From assembly GCA_001414485.1 (NCBI GenBank), contig LLEY01000069.1, forward strand, positions 186,001 through 250,000: 64,000 nt of DNA, in the 5' to 3' direction. Origin of the DNA: Calycina herbarum. Its lineage: Eukaryota > Ascomycota > Leotiomycetes > Helotiales > Pezizellaceae. The position numbers and the translations under genes were made by a program. This document shows positions 48,839 through 59,677 of the stretch, in pieces (the first letter of the stretch is position 1; each line of letters starts with the position of its first letter). The notes under the pieces are model-generated. The model did no database searches and was not told the DNA's origin. It saw nothing but the letters and a program-made list of their open reading frames with translations.

Positions 48839-50686
48839 ACGTAGTTTATTATTAAGTCGTCTATATTATCGAGTCGTCTACTTTTCCTTAGTATTAAACT
48901 TTAAATATTAATAAATCAACTATAATATATTAAATTAACTAAAACTAATCGGAATCTAATAAACTAGATATATCTATAGCTTCTTAACAAGTTCGCGTAT
49001 TATAACTAGCTTTTCTATAAATCCTATAGTACTATCTAGACGATTACCTCTTCTTATAACTTCTCTCTACTATATATACCTACTTATCTACGTTCTTTTA
49101 TAATATAATATTCTATATATCCTCTATAATAAGTATACTACCTTAACGTATATAAGCCTTTTTAGCTCTACAACGCTTACTTAGAGCTTCGTTTACTACT
49201 TAAAGTATATATACTTTTATAGATAAAAGAGTTATTTTATAAGCTATTCTCTCTATACTCTTTACTAACGTAGTAACTGTCTTAAAAAGTAGAGTTAGCA
49301 AGCTTCCTTAGTAATAGATAATTCGATTTCAAATAAGAGTTGTTTATAAAAGAGCTTTAGCTAGATTAGAAGAGGTCTAGAAGACCTAAGAGTTAGTATT
49401 AGCAGTAGAGAGTCTAGTAAGTATTAGAGTTTATAACTTTATATTAAGCTTTGAAATTATAGCTTATAAGTTGAAAGATACTAAGCTAGCTCTACGAAAT
49501 CTAGGCTAAGCGTTTTAGGCTATTATTAATTCCTTATATACTACTATAAAAGCTAGAAAGAACTCTACTTTTATAATATAGTTAATATAAGCCTTAATAA
49601 ACGTTTTAATCTACCGACTATATACCTGCTTTAAAATACTAAAGTATCTAATATTAAGTAGCTAGATTAGATAAGACGAGTAGAGAGGTAGTCTAAGAGT
49701 TATAATATTATATATCTTATAGTATTCTTAGAACTTAGCTAATTCGTAACTCTTATATCTATTAAGAATAAGTATTCGATATAGCCTCTTTATATAAGTA
49801 GTAGTATATTTATTAAAGTGTTTTAACTAATCTAGATCTGTCTTATTATTTATCTATCTATTACTTATTAGTTTAATAACCTAGTTAGATAGAAGGCCGC
49901 TGTTAGTATACTAGTTTATAAGATAATTCTTCTCTTAAATTACTAAAAACAGAGAAACACTCTAGCTTTTACTATTAATATAGGTAATAGCTATAGTCTA
50001 TTCTCTATTCTCTAGCTAAACTATCTTATCTCTACTATATCGATCTACCCGGGTTATAACTATTATAGCGTAGATTATATCTATTATAAACCTAGTCTCG
50101 TCGAAGTTATAGAAGTCGTAGTTTAAAATCCTATATTTTACTCTTATATTTTCTACTAGTCGAAACTACGTACTAATTAGCTTAGGATCTTCGTATAAGA
50201 CTTTTTAGAAATTATAAACGCGATTAAAACACGTTTTAAAAGCTAGTTATAGTTATATAAATCGATAAGTCTAGAGCTTACTAACGCGTTCTATCTCTTT
50301 TAATTTTAGAATAAAATTAGCTATATCTTCTATACTAGTAAGCCGTAGTATAAACTCTCTAGAATCTAGCTTAAGTATATTCTAAGAAATCACCTTCTTT
50401 TCTAGTATAGTTAATTTATAACGATTAGGTTGTTATTCGTTATAAGAAGTTTAGCTAGCTATTCTATCTCTAAGTATAGTTCTAGAGACTCTATATAGTT
50501 TTACTATAGTCCGAGTATTTATTATCTTAGATAAACGAATAGTCTTAATAGCTAGAATAATTCGAGCTTCTTTAGTTTAAACTTCTATTTATAGTAGTTG
50601 AGAAAACGCGTATTAAAGTTAGTAGAGTAGAATATAAGAAAAAGTAGACGACTTAATAATATAGATAACTCGATAATAAACTACGT
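48839..50686 (-). mobile_element. P3a, complete Fot1/pogo-like DNA transposon
   Basis: Roughly 50-bp terminal inverted repeats: the left starts ACGTAGTTTATTATTAAG, and the right, reverse-complemented, starts ACGTAGTTTATTATCGAG. A TA duplication flanks it (48837-48838 and 50687-50688). At 1,848 bp it is close to P2. Each inverted repeat contains two direct copies of an AAGTCGTCTA-type subrepeat. Confidence 0.9.
48939..50588 (-). pseudogene. P3a transposase (Fot1/pogo DDE), RIP-inactivated, no indels seen
   Basis: A 550-codon minus-strand frame stays in register from about 50588 (ATG now ATA) to the stop at 48939. In order: an N-terminal helix-turn-helix/CENP-B-like region (EARIILAIKTIRLSK), the first catalytic Asp block DFYNFDETRF (50081-50118), a LILNRYKSYE block that corresponds to the LILDGHxSH second-Asp motif, a RFRRASLVSFNL segment (relatives GFRGAGLVPFNP), a basic SKRCRAKKAYIR segment, and a C-terminal decayed zinc knuckle ending near YNTRTC. 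The stops are TAA or TAG, as expected of RIP. Confidence 0.87.
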
Positions 50687-50712
50687 TATATATAATTTAT
50701 ATATAAGAGATA

Positions 50713-52564
50713 ACGTGTTTTATAAGCGAGCTGGCTATATAAGCGAGCTAGCTACTTTTCCGAATAACTTATTTTTAAATATAAATTACTTAATACTAGA
50801 ACAAGCTATTATATTATATAAGATACTATAAGATTATTCAGAGTCGTTACTATCTTTAGTATCTACTATTTCTACTTAATAAGTACGAGAATTATATCTA
50901 ATTTTACTATAACGTCTATAGTATCTCTCTATCTAAACCTTCTTTTTTATCTCTCTACTACTCTTCTAATCGCTATCTTCTATAGAAGTAATTAAACTAA
51001 TTACCTCCTCTACTATTAATATCTCTTAACTCTGAATATATTTTCTTTTATAACTCTTACGCTTAGTTATAGCCTTAGTTACCTTACGAAGATCTGTAAT
51101 TTCTTTCTATATTAATACTATATCGTATACTATCCTAGTAGAGCCTTTTTCTAGCTAATTAAGAGACTTAATAATAGAACTAGACGATAAGTCTTAGTGT
51201 CTTTAAATCCGGTCTCGAATAAGTGTTAATTAAGTCTCTATCTCGCGTATATTACTTAGTATTTTAGACTTCTATAGAGTATCTTCTAGTATAACTAGAG
51301 TTAGTATATAAAGCTTTAAATTAAGCTTTAATAATATAACTTCTAGGTTATATAGAACTAGTCTAGCGCCTTGAAAACTCGCGTAGATATTATTCTTTAT
51401 AAAAGCTTTATAAAAAGCTACTTTAAAAGCTTAAAGAAAGGTTTCTTTAGTAATATAGTTAATATAATTATATACTAAGCTAGAGATCTTATTTCTATAT
51501 ACTCGTTTTAATAGCGAAAAATAGCTAATATTAAGCGGCTATAATAAATACGAAGAATATAGAGGTATATAAAGAGTAATAATATTAAAGTCTTTATAAA
51601 GTCGCTAGAATTTAAGTAAGTTATAGCTTTTATAACTATTAATAATTAGTAGTCTATATTCTTCAATACTTCGTACTTTTATATACTTATTAAAATGCTC
51701 TAACTATATAACCCTAAGCTTATTATTTATCTAGCTATTAGTACTAATATTAATAACCTAGTTATATAGTATATCTATATTCTTATACTAAGAAGATATA
51801 AGCATCTTATCTACAAAGATAATAAATAGCAGGATTACTTAATCTATTATATTAACTTCTTAAATAACTATAACCTATTTATAATTACCTAGTTGAACTT
51901 TTTCACGTCTTCTACGTATCTCTAAACTTATAATAATAAGCTAAGATAATATAACATCTATTATAAAACCGGTCTTATTAAAATTATATATATCCTCGTT
52001 TATAATACTATGTTTATTCTTAAATAACTATATAAGTATAAACTATAAGCTAATAATCCGTAGATCTTTAGTTAAAGCTCGCTAATAATTATAAGAACGA
52101 CTCTATCGAGTTTTTAGCTTAGGTATATACTAAATAAAGTTATCTAGCTAGTTCCTATCTATAGACTATCTATCGCGCTTCTTTAGTAAGTTATTAGCTA
52201 TATCTTATACTATATCCTTTATAAGCGAAAACCCTCTTAAATCCTACTCTAATATATATCTAATTATCGCCTCCTTCTCTAGCTTCGTAAGTTTCTTCGA
52301 ATTAGGCTTATAATCACGTCTTAGTTAGATTCTAACACGTCGGCTTAAAATAGTAGATTAAGAGGTATTATAAGCCTTCGTAGTACTTCGTTAAGTAATT
52401 AACACGTCGTTTTCAAGTACTTAGATAGCTAAGTTAATCTTATTTTCGTTAGAAGACATTTAGACGTTGTTTAGTAGAGATAATATAACTAGAAGTTAAT
52501 AATTATTATAAAGTTTAAAAGGTAGCCAGCTCGCTTATATAACCAGCTCGCTTGTAAAACACGT
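50713..52564 (-). mobile_element. P2, complete Fot1/pogo-like DNA transposon
   Basis: 1,852 bp with about 46-bp terminal inverted repeats starting ACGTGTTTTAYAAGCGAGCTGG, each containing the direct subrepeat ATAAGCGAGCTRGC twice. A TA duplication flanks it (50711-50712 and 52565-52566). Same family as P1. It lies 26 bp right of P3a. Confidence 0.92.
50834..52459 (-). pseudogene. P2 transposase (Fot1/pogo DDE), RIP-inactivated, full length
   Basis: The start ATG is intact (52457-52459) and reads MSSNENKINLAI. The frame of 542 codons stays in register to TAA at 50834. The first-Asp block reads YNFNKTGFIIG (about 51,958-51,990; relatives YNFDETGFMMG). The C-terminus has a decayed zinc knuckle followed by VEIVDTKDSNDSE. 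Only TAA/TAG stops interrupt it. No indels are evident, so inactivation was by point mutation alone. Confidence 0.88.
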
Positions 52565-52675
52565 TAGATAATAATAAAGTCTAAATCTAATATTTCTAAG
52601 ACTCGAATATATATTCTATCTATTACTTATAAGTTTAATAACTTAGTTATATAGAAGACCGCTTACTTTTATTAT

Positions 52676-52914
52676 TATTATAAGCTAAATATAAAGAGAT
52701 TAATAGATAAGATTATCTTATTATAAGAAGAATTAACTAAGAAAGAAAAGAGAAGAAGTCTATTCTACGTATAAGAAAAGAGGTTTTATATATAAAGACT
52801 ATATATAATTACTAGTTATTAAGACGATATTAGAATCTCTTACGTCGAGGTTATATAAGATCACGTTTTATATAAAGGTTAGTAGACCGAGTACTTTAGA
52901 TATAAACTGTTATA
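52676..52914 (-). repeat. Solo LTR of the R4 family inside P3b
   Basis: A 239-bp sequence that is the reverse complement of the R4 left LTR (17516-17757), flanked by ATTAT on both sides (52671-52675 and 52915-52919). Confidence 0.9.
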
Positions 52915-53420
52915 ATTATAAAGCCGGTCTTATTAAAGTTATAGAAATTAGAGTCGATAATACTATATTTATCTATATATTTTCAACTAGTTAAAACTAC
53001 GTACTAATTAGCTCTAGATCTTCGTATAAAGCTATTTAAAAGTTATAAACGCGATTAAAACACGTCTTTAACTCTAGTCGTCGTTGAATAAATTAATATA
53101 CTTAGTTCTTTCTAATACGTAGTATCTCTTAAGATTCGAGTAGAAGATTCGTTATATCTTTAATATTAGCTAGATAAGATATAAATTCTCTCGAATCTAG
53201 ATCGAGTATATATTAAAGAATCGACTTCTTCTCTAAGTCTATTAACTTATAATAATTAGCTTTAGAATCGAGGTAGTAGATTCGGCTAGCTATTCTATTA
53301 AAGAGGCTTATATATAATACTTTATAAATCTTTACTATAGAGTATTTACTTAGTTTTTTAGATATTTAAATAGCTTCGATAGCTAGAATAATTCACGTTT
53401 CTTAGGTTTAAATTTCTATA
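52915..53420 (-). pseudogene. P3b transposase N-terminal part
   Basis: The minus strand matches P3a from the helix-turn-helix region (about 53,390) through a KLVDLEKK-like segment to just past the first-Asp block (about 52,920-52,950). RIP stops and truncation leave no functional product. Confidence 0.72.
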
Positions 53421-53505
53421 ATAAATAGTTAAGAAAACGTGTATTAAAGTTTTAAAATAGTAAAATAAAGAAAAGTAATCTACTTAGTAATATAATCTAC
53501 TTAGT

Positions 53506-53834
53506 TGTGACAAACCCAATCTGCTAGCTCTCTGGTAGTTATCCTTACCTATAGTATACACAGATGTAGCGGATAATCAGAGAAGTAAGAGGTAGTTTAA
53601 TTAAAGATCTAAAGCTACAGAAGAGAAGAGAAGGAAAGAGGAGACTTCTAGAGGTCCTATAATATAGAGATAGCTAAGGAATCGATAAGTTATAGGAATG
53701 TCGATCCGTTTATAGAAATGGTTCCTGGCCTAGGTAGGAATGGTTCTAGGCCAGGCCAGGAATGGCAGGCTTTGCGGACGCCGGCGAGCAGCCGTACGCG
53801 AGTCACGTGCTCGGCGGTGGCTAGGTCCGTAACA
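53506..53834 (-). repeat. R9 3' LTR (329 bp, almost RIP-free)
   Basis: Plus-strand start TGTGACAAACCCAATC, end GGTCCGTAACA. CACGTG at 53804-53809. Contains the repeated word AGGAATGG(C/T)TC. Differences from the right LTR are mostly CA/TG here and TA there. Confidence 0.93.
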
Positions 53835-53850
53835 TTACCCCCCCCTTTGA
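53835..53850 (-). promoter_or_regulatory. R9 polypurine tract (plus-strand primer site)
   Basis: Adjacent to the inner edge of the 3' LTR, read on the minus strand as CAAAGGGGGGGGTAA. It primes second-strand DNA synthesis in LTR retrotransposons. Position and composition are diagnostic. Confidence 0.75.
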
Positions 53851-53877
53851 GTAGAGCTCGCCCGCGAGCTCTGAACC

Positions 53878-54354
53878 TACTACCCCACAGGTAATTTATC
53901 CTCGTCCTCATGATATTCCGGCTCGTCTATACCATCTTCCCAGCTCTGTAACCATTCTGCTAAGTACCTAGGAGGCCCTGGGAGAGAAGGATTTAGAGCG
54001 TGAAACTCTTGAAGCTTATGCGGGCAGGTCGACCCGGAAAGCGTTTCCAACCTTTTCTAGGACTGTATACGGACCAGCCATCTGCTGGTCGAGCTTACGG
54101 CTTGGGCGGTCCATATTCCACGTCTTTGTCGATACGTAGACCTTGTCGCCCGTAGCAAAGTCTACTGGTCGCCGGTGCTTGTTTGCTTGCTTACGCTGGC
54201 GTTCCTGAGCAGCCTCGATTCCCTTACGGGCGGTTTCCCAGGCGCTGTACATACGGGTTACGTACGCAACTGCTTCGTCTCGTGAAAGCTGTTTACGGAC
54301 GCTTATTAGCTCTTCCGGGCTCTGGCGGACCCAATCAAAGCTGGTACGTGGCAC
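53878..54354 (-). pseudogene. R9 integrase C-terminus, largely intact but frameshifted
   Basis: An open 112-codon stretch (54016-54354) encodes the end of integrase: RTSFDW near the start, a charged ARKGIEAAQERQRKQANKHR helix, GDKVYVSTK, and a LDQQMAGPYTVLEKVGNAFR beta-barrel segment typical of Ty3 integrase C-termini. After LPA it hits a TAA (near 54018). The natural continuation, KLQEFHALNPSLPGPPRYL.., lies in another frame and runs to a TAG at about 53,878, so one small indel separates them. Upstream of 54,400 RIP stops resume. No chromodomain is seen, unlike R2, R4, R5 and R8. Confidence 0.8.
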
Positions 54355-54399
54355 GTAACCAAGCTCGATTTGTATAGGCGGAAGAGTCGTCGAGTCCTA

Positions 54400-57300
54400 G
54401 GGAAGTGTAGCTTAAGCGTAGTCTATAATCGGCATTAGTTTAGACCAGTTATCTTGATAGTAGTTATAAACGGGCGAAGGCGTTGGTTAATCTACTGGTT
54501 TATATTCTTAGTTTAATCGTCGGTTTATATATATATAGCTGTAGATAGCTTGATCTTAGTCCCTAGGATCTGGTTAAACTCTTACTAGAACTCTAAGACG
54601 AATTGCGGACCGCGGTTAGAGACAATAGTATCTGACGGTCTGTAATAGTGCTATACGCGGTCGAGGTAGATCCGTGTAGTCTTTTTTACGTCTGTAGTCT
54701 TTAGGTAAGGGATAGAGACAGATCTCTTACTTAGCCGGCAGATAAAGATAATAATTATATCTATCTTAGACTTGTTAGAAGGGAATTCCTTAAAATCAAC
54801 TAATATATGTTACTATAGGCGATCCGGGATAGGCAAGGGGTTGAGGAGTCTAGGGGGGCGGTCTCGCGGCACGTAAGAGCGACGGCAGGTCTAGTAGTTA
54901 TAAACGAATCGTTGTATATCTAAACGAAGGTACGGCTAGTAGTAGCGGTCCGTAACTAGCTTTAGAGTCTTAGATTGTCTAGAGTAGGCTACCGAGACTT
55001 GATTATAAACCTTGCTTAGTAAGCGTACTTTAAGATCGTCGTCCTCGGGCAGAACAAGCCGTTCTTAGTATAGTAGGAGGCTGTTATAGGTTGTCTAGCT
55101 AGGGCGTTCGTCTGTAGCGTACTAGCGGAGAGCGTTAAGGCTCGTACTTATACGATTAGCTTATAGGATATTGTTAATTAAGTCGTGTAGTCTGTCGGCT
55201 ACTCTAACAGGTGTAATATCTACGGAAGAGTCTAAGTCTAGGTCTATAATAATCCGCGAGTCGAGATTCTTAGGCTATAAGAGGACTTATATACGAGTAG
55301 ATATCTTTATTACTATTTAACTATCTGCTTCTTAGTCTCGGTAAGTAAGGGAATCCGCTCGATTCTAGCTACTAGGCTTATAAGTAAGTAGGAAGTTAAA
55401 TCGAGAGAGGGTTTTAGCCTAGCGAGCTTGTTAGCTAGATAAGGCTTTAGTTGTTATAAAGTACTTAAGAGCTTTATAGTCTAAAACGACCTATATCTGG
55501 TGTAGAGACCCTTCGAGCTTAGGTCTCCAGGCTTCTAGAGAACGTATAATAGCTAGTATCTCTTTGTCGTGAATCGGGTAGTTAATCTTAGTAGGTATTA
55601 TTATCTTAGAGAAGTAAGCTATAGAGTGCTACTCTTGACTCGGCTGTAACTGAAGAAGTATACTACTAAGGACGCTGTTAGAGGAATCGGTCTTAACTAT
55701 AGACTTGTATTACGGATTAAAGTGTATAAGAAGAGGTGTATTAATAAGCCAGGCCTTTAGCTCGGAGAAGGCGTCTTAATAAGCAGGTGTCTACTAAAAC
55801 GGCTAGTCTTTACGAGTTAGGGTTGTTAATAAGCGTGTAACTCGTCTATAGTTGAGAATAAACTTCCGGTAGAAGTTATAAAAGCTAAGAAAGGACTGAA
55901 TACCGCGGACTATAATAGAGCGTTCCTAGTTATAGATTGTTTCTGTCTTTTCCGAGTCTACTTTAATCTCGTTAGTGCTTATATAGAAGCCTAGGTACTT
56001 CGTACGAGTAATGTTAAACTTAGATTTCTTAATATTAGCTTATAAGCCAGCTTTACAAAGCTATAAAAGAACCTTATAGACGTGTTCCTAATAGTCTAGC
56101 TCGTTCTCGGAGTAAATAAGAATATTATTAAGGTAGGTAGTATAAAAGTCGTCTAAATAGTCGAAGAGTACGTCGTTTATAAACTGTTGATATGTTACAG
56201 GTCTGTTAGTTAGTCCGAAAGATATAACTTTGTACTTATAGGCTCTGTAACAGGTCTAGAACGTTGTTAGTTCCTTAGACTTAGAGTTAATCCGAATCTG
56301 ATGAAAAGCTTGTTATATGTCTAGCTTTATAAAGATACGAGCCTTGTCTAGATAAGTAAGAGTTTCGTCGATTAATAGAAGAGGATACTAGTCCTTATAA
56401 GTTAGATTATTTAGCTTATAGTAATTAATATAGAACCGTAGAGAGCTGTTAGACTTCTTAACAAAGAGAATCGAGGCTGTAAAGAGGGCTTGGCTAGCTT
56501 TAATAAAACCTTTATAAAGGTTCTTAATAAGGTATTATTTTATAGCCTAGAGCTCGTCTGTTAACTGGTAGCGGAGGGGGCTATAGGATAAGTCGTCTGC
56601 GTTTCTGTCTATAAGTTCGATCTTATAGTCGTATAGGCGACGAGAGGGAAGAGTATCGGACGTAGCTTTAGAGAAAACGTCTACGAGATCTTAGTAGGCT
56701 TCGGGGAGGCTTTCTTAGACCTATAAGTCGTCTTTTTAATCTGTAAGCTTTTTTTCTATTAAGTAATCGATCTTATAAAGAGAGGTACTAAAGGCTGTAG
56801 CTTTAGTATCTTATAGGTTACAGCGGTATATAGTAGCACCGATAACAGCGATGTCTACCGGTGGCAGGTTGAGGCGTATACGTTTTAGGCGTACTATAGA
56901 GGCTTTACGGATATCTAAACCTATAAGAGCGCGGTTTATATTTCGTAAGTTGTTTTAGTAGTTCTAGTACTCGCTGTGACGTACGGCCAGGGGTGTAGTA
57001 GGCGGGCGCGCTAGGATCCGAGGGACTAGTAGCTCGTCGATAAGGCTTATAGATAGTTACAGGTCTTCTTAGTATTTATATACGACTTGTTCTTCTAGGG
57101 CCTAATCACGGCGATCCGTGTTAGCTTAGTAATCTAGGTTTAAGAGCCGAGTCTATAGGATTCTAGGATCTAGGAGGCGTAGCCGGACAAGGTTAGGAGA
57201 AGGAGAGAGATCCGTAGGCTATATAAGTCGTCGCTAGCAGGGGTTGAGTTATACGTTAAGCTAGTTAAACTATATATACCTAAGAATAAGGTCTTAATAG

Positions 57301-57600
57301 CTAGTATTAAGGAGGACTATAGAGACGTTGTACTGTTTACAGCTGTCTATATATAAGTAAAGAATAATATAACAGTTCGTAGACTGTCGACTCTGTCTAT
57401 TAAAGCTATAAACTGTAATAGGAGTAGAAAGAGTATAAATAGTTAAAGAGAAGAAGCGAGCTAGCCTCTAAGCGAACTTTATACTAATAAGTATAAAGCT
57501 ATTTACTCTAGTATTAGCTAGAGCAGAGGTTTTAAATCCGTATCTATTAAAAACTAAGTTATAAGAGACTATAAACTGTTTTCCTCTAAGTAGCTGACTT
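54400..57600 (-). pseudogene. R9 protease, reverse transcriptase, RNase H, integrase core
   Basis: Minus-strand pol, with landmarks in the reverse transcriptase region: DVLFDYLDDFYTTYLNNILIYS at about 56,105-56,165 (YLDDILIYS in relatives). The integrase core lies at about 54,500-55,100 and RNase H around 55,350-55,700. Stops are TAG or TAA. More G+C is retained than in R1, R2 or R5, in line with milder RIP. Confidence 0.77.
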
Positions 57601-57649
57601 AGATCGATGGCTAACTAGCTAGGACCTCGGTAAAGTAAGCCTAGGGGGA

Positions 57650-58640
57650 AGACTTTCCCTAGACTTAGTCGTTTTCCAACTGTTCTAAGTCAGACGTAGG
57701 CTTCGTAAGCTTATTAACGTCTGTAATAAGCTTAGAGTTCTCAGGGCATTCGCGGGCATAGTGCCTAGTCCTCTTATACTTGAAGCAGGCGTCGTCTAGT
57801 TTCTTATAAGCAGGCGTTGGTTTATATAATAGTCTGTAAAGGCGGGGGGCCGGGGTAGAGGAGGTTGTATAAAACGTAGTTTAAGTAGTAGTAAAAGTTC
57901 TAGCTAGGTAGGAGGTAGTAGTAGTAGTTATAGGCCGGGGGATAAGACGAGCGGTTCGTAAGTTGCTTCTACGAAGCTGAAGTCTTTGTAAGTTCTTATT
58001 AACAAGTCGACACTTGTTTGCTAGGGCTGTACTTATAAGTAGGACGTCTAAGAATAGTAAGATAGACTGTTATAGAGGTAGCGTAAGCTTGTTATATAAG
58101 TCGGGCTGTAAGTCGTCTGTCGGGATCCGTTCAGTGCCTGTAAGGTATAAGAAGCGAGTATAGAAGGTTACGAAAGTCTCGTTATCTCTTATAACGAGCC
58201 AGCGGAATTCGATATAGGCGTTCTACGCTTTAAACGGGTTCTCTAAGATATTCGTAAGATATATAATCATTTCTTTTATAAACTAAAACAGCTTAGATCC
58301 CTTCTAGTAACAAGGCGCGAGATACTTCTAAGTAATATCAGCTATATAGTTAAAAACGTAAGCTATCTTTGCTTTCTCTAGCTTAAACATAGAGGCGTTA
58401 ATAAAGAACTTGTCTTTAATCTAGATCTTCTAGTTGTTAAAGGTTAGAGACAAGCTATCTATTAAGAGCTTAGTATTCTTAAGCTTAACTATAAACAACC
58501 TATGTTATCTAGTTTCAAATAGAGTATTCCCTTGCAGAGAGGTACGGACGTCGTCTAGTTATTCTCGTAGTAGGCGGACCTGTTCCAGGGCTATAGCGAG
58601 CTATTAAGCGTCCGTAGGCTAGTCGGCAGACATCGTTATA
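57650..58640 (-). pseudogene. R9 gag (RIP-decayed)
   Basis: Minus-strand gag with a capsid-like region (NIL.NPFKAQNAYIEF, about 58,210-58,260) and a single zinc knuckle near 57,745-57,790, reading CFKYKRTRHYAREC. The second Cys is now Tyr (TGY to TAY) and Gly is Arg, as RIP predicts. N-terminal codons up to about 58,640 include an intact ATG at 58632-58634 (MSAD). Proline/Thr-rich linker before the knuckle. Confidence 0.75.
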
Positions 58641-58852
58641 GACGACTCAGTTGTAAGGACAGAGGGTATAGGTAGAAGAGCCCTAGGCTCTTATACACGA
58701 TGGTAGGCACGGGTATACAGGGCTATATAAGGCGCTGGTAGTATCTACAGGCGGTTTATATAGACCGTAGGTATCGTATTAGAATCGTAACAGATATTCT
58801 AATCCTTCCTAGAAGCAGTAGTAAATAGAGAGAAGAAGGGAGCTTTAGATAA

Positions 58853-59181
58853 TATAACAAACCTAATCTACTAGCCCTCTAGTAGTTATCCTTACCTATA
58901 GTATACACAGGTGTAGCAGATAATTAGAGAAGTAAAAGGTAGTTTAATTAAAGATCTAAAGCTATAGAAGAGAAGAGAAGGAAAGAGGAGACTTCTAGAA
59001 GTCCTATAATATAGAGATAGCTAAGGAATCGATAAGTTATAGGAATATTAATCTGTTTATAGAAATAGTTCCTAGCCTAGGTAGGAATAGTTCTAGGCCA
59101 GGCTAGGAATAGCAGGCTTTGCAGACGCCGGCGAGCAGCCGTACGCGAGTCACGTGCTCGGCGGTGGCTAGGTCCGTAACA
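58853..59181 (-). repeat. R9 5' LTR (329 bp, RIP-mutated)
   Basis: Same length as the left LTR, with RIP changes over its first 240 bp on the plus strand. The last about 80 bp remain nearly intact, including CACGTG at 59151-59156. Confidence 0.92.
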
Positions 59182-59186
59182 TTAGT

Positions 59187-59451
59187 AGTAAAGTATATTA
59201 TAGTTATTACTTTTTTAGTCTTTAAATAACTTATTTAATATAGAGCTAATTTCTAAGAGTTAAAAGTTATAATAACTTACTAAACTATATAGTTATAAAG
59301 ATATATTAGCTAGTATTTAAAGTACTAATTCTTAACTCTTTATCTTAGTACTAAATAAAACTAAAAGTTCTTAAACTCTTAGAAAAATACGTTCTAATTT
59401 TCTTATATAATATATATTATACTTAGCCTTACTTAGCCTTACTTAAAACGT
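59187..59451. other. End of P3b and unassigned AT-rich block at the repeat/gene border
   Basis: Bases 59187-59197 complete the right inverted repeat of P3b. The remaining 250 bp are RIP-mutated, with no frame. At the end, ACTTAGCCTT is repeated twice (59421-59440) followed by ACTTAAAACGT, resembling the subterminal direct repeats plus ...ACGT terminus of P2. This may be the end of another pogo-like element. Normal composition begins immediately after. Confidence 0.45.
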
Positions 59452-59541
59452 GACAAAAACGTAACCAGAGCTGTATTTTGCTAAGAGTCGATTTTGAGAT
59501 AAATGAATTATCTCTCTCGAACCTTGGAGTTTTCTCAAGGT

Positions 59542-59547
59542 CACGTG
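59542..59547. promoter_or_regulatory. CACGTG box upstream of eIF3k
   Basis: A palindromic CACGTG (context GGTCACGTGGC) lies 131 bp before the eIF3k ATG, in normal DNA. Such boxes bind bHLH proteins (for example Cbf1/Usf-type) in fungi. The same box occurs in many LTRs of this window. Function here is inferred. Confidence 0.45.
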
Positions 59548-59677
59548 GCAGAATTAGGGCACTCGGCAAAATTTCCTCATCCGTCTGCAACCTCACGAAC
59601 AATTCGCGGTCCGTCAACTTTCCCCTCTTCCACCCGACCATCTCCAGCTTCACCACCTACCTCCCCCAAGAGCAATC

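Larger units (their letters stand above)
52567..53505 (-). mobile_element. P3b, truncated Fot1/pogo-like transposon (left portion)
   Basis: A second, diverged relative of P3a. It begins abruptly after P2, lacks the C-terminal half, and keeps the N-terminal transposase region and right inverted repeat. R9 is inserted in that repeat (TSD TTAGT); the last about 11 bp of P3b continue at 59187-59197. Compared with P3a it also lacks about 250 bp around the solo LTR. Confidence 0.75.
53506..59181 (-). mobile_element. R9, complete Ty3/gypsy element nested in P3b
   Basis: A 5,676-bp element with 329-bp LTRs (53506-53834 and 58853-59181) and TSD TTAGT (53501-53505 and 59182-59186). Minus orientation: gag on the right, integrase end on the left. 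A polypurine tract, minus-strand AAAGGGGGGGG, lies at 53835-53850 beside the left (3') LTR. The left 900 bp are nearly RIP-free and the rest is clearly mutated. Probably one of the youngest insertions. Confidence 0.93.

Noticed and set aside
1..59451. Mitochondrial or bacterial origin because of extreme AT content
   Set aside because: Nested LTR and Fot1 elements with TSDs and CpA-specific decay are nuclear fungal features; no mitochondrial genes are present.
1..59451. Centromere or subtelomere
   Set aside because: AT-rich nested repeats fit, but no telomeric repeat or other specific evidence is seen.
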